DNA of 64,000 nt from Xanthobacter autotrophicus Py2. GTDB taxonomy: Bacteria; Pseudomonadota; Alphaproteobacteria; Rhizobiales; Xanthobacteraceae. A program made the translations under genes and the position numbers. The stretch lies in the NCBI GenBank assembly GCA_000017645.1, contig CP000781.1:3955501-4019500 (forward strand). The letters are read 5' to 3'. Below the pieces are notes generated by a model. The model worked only from the letters and a program-made list of their open reading frames with translations, was not told the DNA's origin and did not search any database. Below, piece by piece: positions 9,023 through 18,438 of this stretch; position 1 is the stretch's first letter; every line of letters begins with the position of its first letter.

Positions 9023-9088
9023 ATGAATCGTACCAAGATGCGTTCTGTGTGCGCCGCAGCACTGGCCTTCGCGGCAGGCTCGCGCTAA
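9023..9088 (+). other. Possible 21-residue leader-like frame
   Basis: ATG to TAA encodes MNRTKMRSVCAAALAFAAGS plus R: two basic N-terminal residues, then a hydrophobic Ala-rich stretch, like a signal peptide cut short. It has only a GG(A) tract overlapping the start and ends 49 bp before the Wzc-like gene. It could be a remnant of a secreted protein gene, a small membrane peptide, or chance. Confidence 0.25.
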
Positions 9089-9137
9089 CGTGCGGCGCGA
9101 GAGTTTATTTCAAGTGTAGCCACGAGGGGTCGTATCC

Positions 9138-11432
9138 GTGCTGCAGTCTCCGAAACGGTCGAGCGGGGGGCTTCGCTACGAAGGTAGCTCTCAAAGCGAG
9201 AGTTCCATTCCTTCCATCGATTTCTCTGGCATGCTGGCGGCCGTCCGCAGGCAGATGCGGCCCGTACTGATCGGGACCTGCATCGGCGCCGCGCTCGGAC
9301 TGGCGTATTTCATCGCCAAGACTCCCGTTTATTTCGCCGGCACACAGTTGCTTCTCGACAGCAAGTCGAAGGTCAACGACGAAGTGGCCGTGACCGCCCT
9401 GTCGGAGCTGGGCCTCGACACCGGCGCCGTCGACAGCCAGGTCGAAGTGCTGAAGTCCATGAACATCGCCAATTCGGTGATCGCCAAGGTCGGCCTCGAC
9501 CGGGTGCTGGATGACGACAACGTGCAGTCGGCCGTCGCCAGTGGCATCTCGGCGGTGAAGTCCGGCATCCGTGCCGTCAAGGAAGCTATCATTCCCCCCC
9601 GCAAGCTGACGCCGGCGGAGGAGGAGGCGGGGAAGCGCGAGGCGGCGCTGCTCTACCTGAACAACAATCTGTCGCTCAAGCGCGTCGGCCGGACCTACGT
9701 GATCGAGATCGGATTCACGTCGACCCAGGCCGACAAGGCGGCGCAGATCGCGAATGCCTATACCCAGGCCTATGTGGACGACCAGTTCTCCGCCAATTTC
9801 GACGCGACGCGCCGGGCTAGCGACTGGCTGCTGCCGCGCATCCAGGAATTGCGCCAGAAGGCAATCGAGACCGATCTCGCGGTCCAGAGCTTCCGCGGCG
9901 AGAAGGGGTTGATCACCACCTCCACCGGCTCCCTGGTCAATGAGCAGCAGGTTGGCGAAATCAACACCCAGCTGGTGCTCGCCCGATCGGACGTGGCGCG
10001 GGCGGGCGCGAAATATGACCGCATCCAGTCCATCATCTCGTCCGGCCAGATGGATGCCGCGGTGTCTGAGGCCATCGACAATCCCATCATCGTGGAATTG
10101 CGGAACAAGGCGACCGCCGCCGCCAAGACCGAATCGGAACTCGCCAGCAAGCTCGGCCCCACCCATTATCAGGTGCTGCGGCTGCGGTCCGATATCGCCG
10201 AATATCAGCGGCTGATCTTCAGCGAGCTTGGTCGCATCGCCGAAAGCTACCGCAGCGAGCGGGACATCTCTCTGGCCCGCGAGCGGGCTCTCGAAGCCCA
10301 GCTGAAGAGCCAGGTCGGCCTGTCCGACGTGGCCAACAAGGACAAGGTGGCCCTTCGCGAACTGGAGCGCGAGGCTGATACCTACAAGAACCTCTATGAG
10401 ACCATGCTGCAGCGGTACCAGGAATCCCTGCAGAAGCAGTCCTTCCCGGTCTCCGAGGCTCGGGTGATTTCGGTTGCGGTGACGCCTTCGCTGCCGGCCG
10501 CTCCGAAGCTGGTTCTGTCCCTCATCCTCGGTTCGATCGTCGGCTTCATTGGTGGGGCCGGATATGGCGCCGTGCGCGAGCTCAGGGACCTTGGGTTCCG
10601 TTCCGCGTCGCAAATCCGCGATCTGCTCAGGCTCGAGTGCATCGGCGTCATGCCGCGGATCTCGGCCCGGCAGTTGGCCATGGTGCCGCCCCTCTCCAGC
10701 ACCGGTCCGAACCAGGTGGGTGGGTCGGCCATGATGCGCTATGGCACCAACCACATCCTTTCGCCGTTCGCGGAGACGTTGCGCAGCGCCAAAGTCGCGG
10801 TGGACTTCGCCGTGGGTGAGAAGGCGCCCAAGATCATCGCCCTTGCATCGGTCCTGCCAACCGAGGGCAAGTCGACCATCAGCAAGAATTTTGCCTCCAT
10901 GCTGGCGCAGCTGGGCACGCGCACGGTGCTGATCGACGCGGACCTGCGCTTTCGCGGGCTGAGCGACGATGTCACCCCGCACGCGCAAAAGGGCTTGTTC
11001 CACATCCTCAGTGAGGGCGAGCCGGTTTCCTCCGTGATGAAGGTGGAGCCGGAAACGGGGCTGTTCTTCATTCCCGCGGGCTCCGATATCGGCAGCGCCC
11101 ACACGAGCAATCTCGTGTCTTCGCCGGCCATGGGGCAGCTTCTCGCGGAAATCGGGGTGAACGCCGACTATATCATCATCGATCTTCCGCCCCTGGGGCC
11201 GGTGGTGGATGTGCGCGCCGCCGTCAAGTATTTCGATGGTGTCCTGTTCGTTCTCGAATGGGGTGCGACGTCCCGCGATCTGGTGGTGGATTCTTTCGAG
11301 GCCAATCCGCAGGTCTATGAGAAGTGCATCGGCGTGATCCTGAACAAGGTGGATACGCATCGGCTGCATTTCTACACCAGCAAGGTGCCGCAGGACGGGC
11401 TGCACAAGAAGTACGCCGCCTATTACGGCTGA
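9138..11432 (+). CDS. Wzc/ExoP-like polysaccharide co-polymerase with BY-kinase-type ATPase domain
   Basis: A 764-residue inner-membrane protein that would control chain length and couple polymerisation to export. It has an N-terminal Wzz-type chain-length domain with a first transmembrane helix (PVLIGTCIGAALGLAYFI, about residues 42-59), a long periplasmic coiled-coil-rich region, a second helix (PKLVLSLILGSIVGFIGGAGYG) and a cytosolic P-loop domain. That domain shows a Walker A-like VLPTEGKSTISKN, Walker A' VLIDADLR and Walker B YIIIDLPPL. The C-terminal tyrosine cluster is short (YAAYYG), so autophosphorylation sites are few. Start is a GTG with GAGGGG nine bases upstream. It stands alone, with 593 bp before the rfb operon. 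Confidence 0.93.
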   Translation: MLQSPKRSSGGLRYEGSSQSESSIPSIDFSGMLAAVRRQMRPVLIGTCIGAALGLAYFIAKTPVYFAGTQLLLDSKSKVNDEVAVTALSELGLDTGAVDSQVEVLKSMNIANSVIAKVGLDRVLDDDNVQSAVASGISAVKSGIRAVKEAIIPPRKLTPAEEEAGKREAALLYLNNNLSLKRVGRTYVIEIGFTSTQADKAAQIANAYTQAYVDDQFSANFDATRRASDWLLPRIQELRQKAIETDLAVQSFRGEKGLITTSTGSLVNEQQVGEINTQLVLARSDVARAGAKYDRIQSIISSGQMDAAVSEAIDNPIIVELRNKATAAAKTESELASKLGPTHYQVLRLRSDIAEYQRLIFSELGRIAESYRSERDISLARERALEAQLKSQVGLSDVANKDKVALRELEREADTYKNLYETMLQRYQESLQKQSFPVSEARVISVAVTPSLPAAPKLVLSLILGSIVGFIGGAGYGAVRELRDLGFRSASQIRDLLRLECIGVMPRISARQLAMVPPLSSTGPNQVGGSAMMRYGTNHILSPFAETLRSAKVAVDFAVGEKAPKIIALASVLPTEGKSTISKNFASMLAQLGTRTVLIDADLRFRGLSDDVTPHAQKGLFHILSEGEPVSSVMKVEPETGLFFIPAGSDIGSAHTSNLVSSPAMGQLLAEIGVNADYIIIDLPPLGPVVDVRAAVKYFDGVLFVLEWGATSRDLVVDSFEANPQVYEKCIGVILNKVDTHRLHFYTSKVPQDGLHKKYAAYYG

Positions 11433-11958
11433 TTGGTCTTCCGCCGGGATGTCCGACGAATGCGTGGCTCTGCTTTCGGCAGGTCTATGGGCAGGGGCGC
11501 CTGTCGCTCCTTCCCGGCCCCGCAGTGCGGTTCACCGCGTTGGACGGACGTTGGTTGGCGTCCGTCGGCGTACTCGCTATGGGTTCGCGGGCGCGGGGTT
11601 GGCTGGTGCATCACCGGGCGCGGGTCTGTGACCAACGCAGGTCGGTTGTTGGCGAGGCTGCGGTAGCCAGTTGACGCCCGGCGGCGACCTCAACTCCTGC
11701 GCACCCTCATCCAAAGCTACTTTGGGTGGTCTAGGTCTATACTGGATGGTGTATCGCGCCGCTTTACACGACTTGGTCGAACTTCCCGCTCCGGCCTGCG
11801 CGCGCACGTCGCACCGGCATCATGGTGCGCTGCAGAGCGTCGGGGTTTAGACGGTTTTTGCACTGCGAAACGCGCTTCAAGTGGGCCGGAACGCACCGCA
11901 TTCTGTTCCGTGAGCACGGTTCGTAGATTGCATAGGTGGGCGTTATCCTCTAGTCTTA

Positions 11959-11971
11959 TGTGCACTGCACA
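11959..11971. promoter_or_regulatory. 13-bp perfect palindrome upstream of rfbC
   Basis: TGTGCA-C-TGCACA, 54 bp before the rfbC start codon. The symmetry and position suggest a dimeric regulator site; no regulator can be named. Confidence 0.35.
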
Positions 11972-11986
11972 CTGACCAAGGTGCGG

Positions 11987-12001
11987 TTTCGCATTTTGAG
12001 A
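11987..12001 (+). promoter_or_regulatory. Candidate operator motif, site B
   Basis: TTTCGCATTTTGAGA shares the exact 12-mer TTTCGCATTTTG with site C upstream of the giant repeat protein and matches the 15-mer at 13 of 15 positions. It ends 24 bp before the rfbC start, in the likely 5' untranslated region or promoter. Confidence 0.4.
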
Positions 12002-12025
12002 TAATCATGGCGCGGGCTGGTAAAC

Positions 12026-12583
12026 ATGAAGCTCGAAAGGCTGGCGATTCCCGAGATCGTCAAGATTACTCCGGCGCGCTTCGGCGACGCTCGCGGCTAT
12101 TTCTCTGAAGTTTTTAAGGATGAATGGTTCCGGAAGAATGTTTCCGACTCGACCTTCATCCAGGACAACCAATCCCTTTCTTCAACGGTGGGCACGGTGC
12201 GGGGGCTGCATTTCCAGCTCGACCCATTCGCCCAGGGCAAGCTGGTGCGCTGCACGGCCGGCGCCATCTTCGACGTCGCGGTGGACATCCGGGTGGGTTC
12301 GCCCACGTTCGGCCGCTGGGTCGGCGTGGAATTGACCCCGGAAAATGGCGACCAGCTCTGGATTCCTCCGGGCTTCGCACACGGTTTCGCGACGCTGGTT
12401 CCTGATTCCGTCATCTTCTACAAGGTGACCGCTCCCTACAGCGCAGCCCATGACCGCGGCCTGCTGTGGAACGACCCCGAGATCGGCATCGACTGGCCCC
12501 TTAAGACGGGGCAGGCGGTGCTTTCGGAAAAAGACAAGGTTCAACCGCGGCTGGCGGATCTGCCGCCCAGCTTCGCTTACTGA
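12026..12583 (+). CDS. rfbC: dTDP-4-dehydrorhamnose 3,5-epimerase
   Basis: A 185-residue RmlC cupin, first gene of the complete rfbCBDA operon. Blocks [53 protein letters not shown] and [12 protein letters not shown] are the same as in the copy at 3.6-4.2 kb, with clear divergence elsewhere, so the copies are old or of separate origin. It converts dTDP-4-keto-6-deoxy-D-glucose to the L-lyxo form. rfbB follows after 17 bp. Confidence 0.95.
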   Translation: MKLERLAIPEIVKITPARFGDARGYFSEVFKDEWFRKNVSDSTFIQDNQSLSSTVGTVRGLHFQLDPFAQGKLVRCTAGAIFDVAVDIRVGSPTFGRWVGVELTPENGDQLWIPPGFAHGFATLVPDSVIFYKVTAPYSAAHDRGLLWNDPEIGIDWPLKTGQAVLSEKDKVQPRLADLPPSFAY

Positions 12584-12600
12584 GTTGCGGAGAGATCTCC

Positions 12601-13668
12601 ATGCGCATTCTAGTCACAGGCGGGGCGGGCTTCATCGGTTCCGCTCTCGTGCGTTACCTTGTGTCGGAGGTGGGCGCTGAGGTCCTCAACGTCGATAAGC
12701 TGACTTATGCGGGCAACCTTGCGTCGCTCAAAGTCATCGAGAACGCGCCCAACTATCGCTTCCTCCAGGCCGACATCACCGATCGTGCAGCCATGTCGGA
12801 GGCGCTCGCCTCCTTCAAGCCCGATCGCATCATGCATCTGGCGGCCGAGAGCCATGTGGATCGCTCCATCACCGGCGCGGGCGAGTTCGTGCACACCAAC
12901 GTGGTCGGCACCTTCACGCTGCTGGAAGCTGCGCGCCACTACTGGAGCGAGCTGCCGGCGGCGGAGAAGGAGGCCTTCCGTTTCCTGCACGTCTCCACCG
13001 ACGAGGTCTACGGCTCCCTCGGCGAGGACGGGCTGTTCGAGGAAGTGACGCCCTACGATCCCTCCTCGCCCTATTCGGCGTCGAAGGCCGCCAGCGACCA
13101 TCTGGTCGTCGCCTGGCACCGCACCTACGGCCTGCCGGTGGTGGTTTCCAACTGCTCCAACAATTACGGCCCCTACCACTTCCCCGAGAAGCTCATTCCG
13201 CTGACCATCCTGAATGCGCTGGAGGGGCGGACCCTGCCGGTCTACGGCAACGGCGCGAATATTCGCGACTGGCTCTATGTGGAAGACCACGCGCGCGCTC
13301 TGCACCTCATCGCCTCCAACGGACGGCTGGGCGAGAAGTACAATGTGGGTGGGCGCAACGAGCGGCGGAACATCGAGGTGGTTCGTCGCATCTGCGATCT
13401 GATGGATGAGCTGGCGCCGAAGGCAACCTCTCACCACGACCTCATCACTTTCGTGACCGACCGGCCGGGGCATGATGCGCGCTACGCCATCGACGCCACC
13501 AAGCTTGAGACCGAGCTGGGCTGGAAGGCCCGCGAGACCTTCGATACCGGCATCGCCAATACGGTGAAGTGGTATCTCGACAATGCGTGGTGGTGGCAGC
13601 CGCTGCGCGAGAAGGTCTATGTCGGCGAGCGCCTCGGCATCATCGAGAAGGCCGAAAAATGCGCCTGA
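12601..13668 (+). CDS. rfbB: dTDP-glucose 4,6-dehydratase
   Basis: A 355-residue extended short-chain dehydrogenase. It has the NAD motif GGAGFIG near the N-terminus, [21 protein letters not shown], the catalytic [17 protein letters not shown] (Tyr/Lys pair), [15 protein letters not shown] and the C-terminal [10 protein letters not shown]. It dehydrates dTDP-glucose to dTDP-4-keto-6-deoxyglucose, the first committed step to dTDP-rhamnose. A GGAGAG Shine-Dalgarno precedes the ATG. It is the only intact rfbB in the window and probably has to serve both rfb sets. Its stop overlaps the rfbD start region. Confidence 0.97.
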   Translation: MRILVTGGAGFIGSALVRYLVSEVGAEVLNVDKLTYAGNLASLKVIENAPNYRFLQADITDRAAMSEALASFKPDRIMHLAAESHVDRSITGAGEFVHTNVVGTFTLLEAARHYWSELPAAEKEAFRFLHVSTDEVYGSLGEDGLFEEVTPYDPSSPYSASKAASDHLVVAWHRTYGLPVVVSNCSNNYGPYHFPEKLIPLTILNALEGRTLPVYGNGANIRDWLYVEDHARALHLIASNGRLGEKYNVGGRNERRNIEVVRRICDLMDELAPKATSHHDLITFVTDRPGHDARYAIDATKLETELGWKARETFDTGIANTVKWYLDNAWWWQPLREKVYVGERLGIIEKAEKCA

Positions 13669-14552
13669 TCGTCACCGGCAAGCAGGGTCAGGTCGTCTCT
13701 TCGTTGCTGGAGCGCGGCCCTGCCGCCTCCGTCGAGGTGATCGCGCTCGGCCGGCCGGAACTCGATCTGGCCGACGCGGCCTCCGTGCGCTCCGCCATCG
13801 CCGCGGCGGCGCCCGACGCGATCGTGTCGGCTGCGGCCTACACGGCGGTGGACAAGGCGGAGTGCGAGCCGGACCTCGCCTTCGCCGTCAACGAGACCGG
13901 TGCGGGTGCGGTGGCGGAGGCTGCGGGCGCCCTCGGCGTCCCGGTGATCCATCTCTCAACCGATTATGTCTTCGCCGGCGACAAGGCCGATCCCTATGTG
14001 GAGACCGATCCGACAGGGCCGGTCTCCGTCTATGGTGCCTCGAAGCTTGCCGGTGAAAAGAAGGTCGCCGCGGCGACGGACAATCACGCCATCCTACGCA
14101 CCGCCTGGGTCTATTCCCCGTTCGGCGCGAACTTCCTGAAGACCATGCTGCGCCTTGGCGAAAGCCGCGACGTGCTGCGGGTGGTGGCGGACCAGCGCGG
14201 CACGCCGACCAGTGCCCTCGACATCGCCGACGCGGTGATCGCGGTCGCCCGGCGCCTGAAGGCGGATCCGGATCCGGCCCTGCGCGGCGTGTTCCACCTG
14301 ACCGGAGGCGGGGAGGGGACGTGGGCGGACTTCGCCGACGCCATCTTTGGCGGCCTGAAGGAGAAGACCGGGCGCGAGGTGAAGGTGGAGCGGATCACCA
14401 CCGCCGACTATCCGACGCCGGCGCGCCGGCCCGCGAATTCGCGGCTTTCGACTAAAAAACTGCAATCATCCTATGGAATTGTGCTCGCCGACTGGGACGC
14501 GTCCACGCGTGGCGTGGTCGACCGGCTGCTCGCCGCCGGCCCGGCGACTTGA
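13659..14552 (+). CDS. rfbD: dTDP-4-dehydrorhamnose reductase
   Basis: A 297-residue RmlD-family reductase, using NAD(P)H to give dTDP-L-rhamnose. Visible: GKQGQVV at the N-terminus, [27 protein letters not shown], the catalytic [10 protein letters not shown] and the C-terminal [17 protein letters not shown] that is diagnostic of the family. The ATG at 13659 lies inside the last codons of rfbB (10-bp overlap), so the two are probably translationally coupled. A longer in-frame start inside rfbB is less likely. Paralogue of the gene at 2432-3331. Confidence 0.95.
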   Translation: MRLIVTGKQGQVVSSLLERGPAASVEVIALGRPELDLADAASVRSAIAAAAPDAIVSAAAYTAVDKAECEPDLAFAVNETGAGAVAEAAGALGVPVIHLSTDYVFAGDKADPYVETDPTGPVSVYGASKLAGEKKVAAATDNHAILRTAWVYSPFGANFLKTMLRLGESRDVLRVVADQRGTPTSALDIADAVIAVARRLKADPDPALRGVFHLTGGGEGTWADFADAIFGGLKEKTGREVKVERITTADYPTPARRPANSRLSTKKLQSSYGIVLADWDASTRGVVDRLLAAGPAT

Positions 14553-14566
14553 AGGAAGGCAGGGGT

Positions 14567-15451
14567 ATGAAGGGGATCATTCTCGCCGGCGGATCGGGCA
14601 CTCGGCTCTATCCGATCACCAAGGCTGTCTCGAAGCAGCTCATGCCGGTCTACGACAAGCCGATGATCTACTACCCGCTGACCACGCTGATGCTGGCGGG
14701 AATCCGGGAGATCCTCATCATCACCACGCCGCATGATGCGGAAGCCTTCGCCCGCCTCCTGGGGGACGGCACGCAGTGGGGCATCCAGATCAGCTACGCG
14801 GTGCAGCCGAGCCCGGACGGGCTGGCGCAGGCCTTCATCATTGGCGCGGACTTCGTTGCCGGCGGGCCGTCGGCGCTGATCCTCGGCGACAATATCTATT
14901 ACGGCCACGGCCTGCCGGAATTGCTGCGCGCCGGCAGCGCGCAGGGCAAGGGCGCCCGTGTGTTCGCCTATCATGTGACCGATCCCGAGCGCTACGGCGT
15001 GGTCGAGTTCGACCCCTCGATGCGGGCGATCTCCATCGAGGAAAAGCCGGCGCAGCCCAAGAGCAACTGGGCGGTGACCGGGCTTTATTTCTACGACGAG
15101 CAGGTGGTGGACATCGCCGCCAACCTGAAGCCGTCCCCCCGGGGCGAGCTGGAGATCACCGATCTCAACCGCGTGTACCTGGAAAAGGGCGAGCTCTCGG
15201 TGGAACTCATGGGCCGCGGCTATGCCTGGCTCGACACCGGCACGCCGGACAGCCTGCTCGACGCGGCCGACTTCGTCGCGACCCTGGAGAAGCGCCAGGG
15301 TTTCAAGATCGCCTGCCCTGAAGAGGTGGCGTATCGCATGGGGTTCATCGACGTGAACCAGCTTGGCGAACTGGCTGTTGCCCTGGGCAAGAGCAATTAC
15401 GGCAAGTATCTCGCGCAGATCGTCAAGCAGAAGGGGAGCGTGGGCGTCTGA
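14567..15451 (+). CDS. rfbA: Glucose-1-phosphate thymidylyltransferase
   Basis: A 294-residue RmlA nucleotidyltransferase that makes dTDP-glucose from glucose-1-phosphate and dTTP. Signature [20 protein letters not shown] at the N-terminus, then [47 protein letters not shown] and [14 protein letters not shown]. Start at ATG 14567 with GAAGGAAGGCAGGGG upstream. It is the last gene of the operon, followed by a hairpin that includes its stop codon. No rfbA accompanies the second rfb set. Confidence 0.97.
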   Translation: MKGIILAGGSGTRLYPITKAVSKQLMPVYDKPMIYYPLTTLMLAGIREILIITTPHDAEAFARLLGDGTQWGIQISYAVQPSPDGLAQAFIIGADFVAGGPSALILGDNIYYGHGLPELLRAGSAQGKGARVFAYHVTDPERYGVVEFDPSMRAISIEEKPAQPKSNWAVTGLYFYDEQVVDIAANLKPSPRGELEITDLNRVYLEKGELSVELMGRGYAWLDTGTPDSLLDAADFVATLEKRQGFKIACPEEVAYRMGFIDVNQLGELAVALGKSNYGKYLAQIVKQKGSVGV

Positions 15452-15460
15452 CGCCCACGC
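15438..15460 (+). terminator. Hairpin at the end of the rfbCBDA operon
   Basis: GCGTGGGCGT, loop CTG, ACGCCCACGC: a perfect 10-bp stem that spans the rfbA stop codon. No T run follows, so termination may be partial or the structure may protect the transcript end. Confidence 0.45.
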
Positions 15461-15502
15461 AAGACAGCCTAGCGATTTCGACGCCACAACCCCGGGGGCG
15501 GT

Positions 15503-16756
15503 ATGCGTATTCTTGTTGTGTCAGCGATGTTCCCCCCCAACGTTCTCGGCGGTGCGGAAATCTCTGCTTTCAATCTCACGTCCTGGTTGTTGAAGCAGGG
15601 GCATGAAATCGGCGTCCTCATGGCCGCCAAAGCCAAGGACGAGGTGAAGTACGGCGAGATGGTCGACGGCATGAAGGTGTGGAGCCTTTTCATGCCGCGG
15701 CCCTATCCGATCTTCAAGCAGGGCCGGGATGTGAACCCGCTGCTCAAGCCGCTGTGGCATCTGCAGGACCATTACGATCCCCGCAACCCGAAGCTGGTCG
15801 GCGAGGTGCTGGACGCCTTCAAGCCGGACTTCTGCAACGTGCATTACATGACCGGGCTCGGTCACAATGCGCTCGGGGAGATCGGCAAGCGCGGCATTCC
15901 CATGATGTACGTGATGCCGGACATGGCGCTGTCCTGCTTCCGCTCGACCATGTTCGTGAACGGCAAGACGTGCGAGACGCAGTGTAATCCCTGCAAGCTG
16001 TCCGCCGCGGTCAAGCGCCAGGGCATCCGTGCGGTGAAGCGCATCGGCTTCAGTTCGCCTTCGCTCGCCAACCTGGAGCAGAACGCGCGCTTCCAGCCGC
16101 TGATGGAATATCCCCACGCCCACATCCTGAACGCCAACAAATATCCCAAGCCCACCGCGCCGCGCGCGCCCTCCGACAAGGTGCGCTTCGTCTATGCCGG
16201 GCGGCTGCACCAGTCCAAGGGCGTCGATGTGCTGCTAAAGGCTGCCGAGCAGCTGCGCGAGCGCTGGGACTTCACCTTCACGGTGGTGGGTGGCGGCGGC
16301 TACGAGGGTGAACTGCGGCAACGGTTCGACCACCATGATTGGGTCACCTTCACCGGCCATGTTCCCCTGCAGGACGCCATCAACCACATCGGCGCTGCGG
16401 ACATGCTCTGCATCCCCTCGATCTGGTTCGAGAATTCGCCCGGCGTGGTGATCCAGGCGCTGGGCATGAGCGTGCCGGTCATTGGCAGCGAAGTGGGCGG
16501 CATTCCCGAACTGGTGAAGCATGACGAGAACGGCCTGCTGGTGCCGCCGGGCGACCAGGAGGCCTGGCGCACTGCCCTTGAGCTGATCCTGAGCGATCCC
16601 GCCCGGCTGAAGCGCTACCAGGACCAGGCGGCGTCGCGGGCCGGCGAGTTTGAACAAGACTACCTCGGACAGCGTTATCTGAAGTTCATCGACGAGATCC
16701 GGAACTTCGAGGGCGCCACGCCCGGGAAGATCTACCACTCGCCTGCGGCGGTGTAG
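15503..16756 (+). CDS. Family 4 glycosyltransferase with conserved Cys cluster
   Basis: A 417-residue GT-B fold, GT4-type transferase. The N-terminus MRILVVSAMFPPNVLGGAEI is the acceptor-side glycine loop; the donor-side half has FVYAGRLHQSKGVDVLLKA, PSIWFENSPGVVIQALG (EX7E-like region) and GSEVGGIPELVKHDENGLLV. Donor and acceptor sugars cannot be read. Odd: four cysteines at C145, C157, C161 and C164 (CETQCNPC) form a possible metal site and occur at nearly the same positions in the glycosyltransferase at 37.7 kb. It follows rfbA by 51 bp, so a role in adding rhamnose is possible but not shown. Confidence 0.92.
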   Translation: MRILVVSAMFPPNVLGGAEISAFNLTSWLLKQGHEIGVLMAAKAKDEVKYGEMVDGMKVWSLFMPRPYPIFKQGRDVNPLLKPLWHLQDHYDPRNPKLVGEVLDAFKPDFCNVHYMTGLGHNALGEIGKRGIPMMYVMPDMALSCFRSTMFVNGKTCETQCNPCKLSAAVKRQGIRAVKRIGFSSPSLANLEQNARFQPLMEYPHAHILNANKYPKPTAPRAPSDKVRFVYAGRLHQSKGVDVLLKAAEQLRERWDFTFTVVGGGGYEGELRQRFDHHDWVTFTGHVPLQDAINHIGAADMLCIPSIWFENSPGVVIQALGMSVPVIGSEVGGIPELVKHDENGLLVPPGDQEAWRTALELILSDPARLKRYQDQAASRAGEFEQDYLGQRYLKFIDEIRNFEGATPGKIYHSPAAV

Positions 16757-16853
16757 TCCCGGCCGGTCCTCGCACCGCGCCGGGAGACCACGGCACGGGG
16801 CGGGCAAAACCGGACCGGTGCGGTGGAAACACCAGCCGGCGTCCGAATGTCTT

Positions 16854-16892
16854 GGGTCAGTACCTCGGGTCAGTACCTCAGGTCAGAGTCTT
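16854..16892 (+). repeat. Short 13-bp tandem repeat
   Basis: GGGTCAGTACCTC occurs twice in perfect tandem (16854-16866, 16867-16879) and a degraded third unit follows (AGGTCAGAGTCTT). It sits 36-74 bp before the TTG start of the next gene and could affect expression by slippage. Confidence 0.6.
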
Positions 16893-16927
16893 GGAAAAGC
16901 GTCGAGGATTAGTGACAGGAGATCGAT

Positions 16928-18421
16928 TTGGCCAACGGTTTGCGGCGGGACGACAAGGGGGGCGGGGCGGCTGTGCGCGCCCCTGCTCCGGTGCGTCCGC
17001 GCGCTGATTGGCTGAAGTTCTGGCGCGGGCTAAGGGCCGGACCGTCGCGGCGGCGAGTGCCGCGGTGGGTGGTGCCGCTGACCGGCGTCGTTCTTGCCGC
17101 GAGCCTGCTGTCGCGCTCCTACGGCACAGAGGTCAAGGCGCTCCGTTTCGACCCCGCCGATCCGGTGGTGGCGCGGGCGGAGCCGCTCATCATCGGCGCG
17201 AACGTGCATTTCGGCCTGCGCCGCGTGCTCGGCTTCACCTCCGACGAGGTCGGCCTCGACGGGCTGGCGGCCCTCGGCGCGGATTCCTTCCGTGATTTCC
17301 TGCCGTGGCCCTCGTTCGTGCCCGATGGCGAAGGGCAGCGGCTGGTCTATTCGCAGCGGTTGATGCGCTTCCTGGGCCGGACCAAGCTGTTGCCGGTGCT
17401 GAATGTCGGCCAGCCCAACAGCAACGTTCCCGGCGGCGTTCCCCCGGTGTCGGACCAGGGCCTCGTGACCTTCGCAGCCTATCTGCGTGAAGCGGTGCGG
17501 CTCACCGAGGCGCATCGGCCCATCTATGAGATCTGGAACGAGTGGAACATCCATTGGGGCTCGGGACCGGTGCTGCCGCGCCTGACCGGCGAGGGAGAGG
17601 CAAGCGATCCGCGCGCCGCGGTTCATTACGCGCGGGTTGCCCAGGCGGGCGTGCGCGCGATCCGGGAGGTGGCCCCCCACGCGCGGATTATCGTGGGTGC
17701 GGTCGGCGACGATGCGGGATGGGCCTGGACCAAGTCCATCGTGAGACGCGGAGCGCTTCAGGGCGCAGATGGGCTTTCGGTGCACGTCTACAACCACTGC
17801 CTCAACGCCCGCGATCGCACGGCGCGCGAACTGATCCAGCGCGTGGAAGCCCTGCAGCAGGCGCTGAAAAGCACGGCCGGCGGCGCGGAGACGCCCATCT
17901 ACATCACCGAATTCGGATGGCCGGTCTTTCCGCAGCGCTGCACGCTGGACGAGACGCAGGCCGCGCATAACGTGGCGCAATTCATCCTGCTCGCCGCGCC
18001 GGTGCCGTGGATCAAGGGCATCTGGGTGCACAGCATGAAGGATGGCGGGAACAATCCCGACGACATCGAGGATCATTTCGGGCTGTTCCGCTTCGATAAC
18101 ACGCCGAAACCGGCGGTCTGCTTCTTCCGGGAGGCCGCAAAGATCGTGCGTTCGGCTCGATCGATCGAGGTGGCGGAACCGTTCGATGGCGTGTTTGCCG
18201 CGCGTGCGCGCGGACAAGATGGGCGCCAGCGGCTCGTGCTTTGGACATCCAACCGGTTTGTCGAGGCCCGTTACCGTCTGGACAAGGGACAAGGACAAGG
18301 GCGGCTGATGTGTGGAGGAACAATCCAGGTGGCGAGCGAGAAGGAGGCTGCATTGTCGTCGCAGCCGCTGATCATCGATTTTGATGGTGATGCTGTGGTC
18401 AAGATCGAAATCTCGATTTAG
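16928..18421 (+). CDS. Membrane-anchored clan-A glycoside hydrolase-like protein
   Basis: A 497-residue protein with a basic cytosolic tail, one transmembrane anchor (about residues 46-66, WVVPLTGVVLAASLLSRSYG) and a periplasmic TIM-barrel-like domain of the GH5/GH39 kind. Candidate acid/base Glu205 lies in EIWNEWN and candidate nucleophile Glu328 in YITEFGWP, the usual spacing and context of clan GH-A. It shares GLSVHVYNHC, TEFGWP and the FGLFRFDNTPKPA block with the protein at 34144-35517, a clear paralogue. Start is TTG with AGGAGA seven bases upstream. It lies among glycosyltransferases, so cutting or trimming the local EPS is a reasonable guess; the substrate is unknown. Confidence 0.85.
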   Translation: MANGLRRDDKGGGAAVRAPAPVRPRADWLKFWRGLRAGPSRRRVPRWVVPLTGVVLAASLLSRSYGTEVKALRFDPADPVVARAEPLIIGANVHFGLRRVLGFTSDEVGLDGLAALGADSFRDFLPWPSFVPDGEGQRLVYSQRLMRFLGRTKLLPVLNVGQPNSNVPGGVPPVSDQGLVTFAAYLREAVRLTEAHRPIYEIWNEWNIHWGSGPVLPRLTGEGEASDPRAAVHYARVAQAGVRAIREVAPHARIIVGAVGDDAGWAWTKSIVRRGALQGADGLSVHVYNHCLNARDRTARELIQRVEALQQALKSTAGGAETPIYITEFGWPVFPQRCTLDETQAAHNVAQFILLAAPVPWIKGIWVHSMKDGGNNPDDIEDHFGLFRFDNTPKPAVCFFREAAKIVRSARSIEVAEPFDGVFAARARGQDGRQRLVLWTSNRFVEARYRLDKGQGQGRLMCGGTIQVASEKEAALSSQPLIIDFDGDAVVKIEISI

Positions 18422-18438
18422 CTAGGAGCCGTTCGATC

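Larger units (their letters stand above)
8590..9137. other. 548-bp divergent intergenic region between ugd and the Wzc-like gene
   Basis: This gap must hold the promoters for both divergent genes. It contains an AT-rich middle (about 8835-8920) with a copy of the 15-bp motif described below and a 21-codon signal-peptide-like frame at 9023-9088. No full-length coding gene is visible. Confidence 0.6.
11433..12025. other. 593-bp intergenic region upstream of the rfbCBDA operon
   Basis: No convincing gene: short open frames here are Arg-rich shadows without homology that I recognise. The last 70 bp contain the palindrome at 11959-11971 and motif site B at 11987-12001, so the operon promoter is probably within the final 150 bp. 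Confidence 0.6.

Noticed and set aside
9105..11405. 766-codon open frame on the minus strand opposite the Wzc-like gene
   Set aside because: High GC leaves the antisense frame open. Its product is a His/Arg/Gly-rich sequence with no family features, while the plus strand has clear Wzc motifs.
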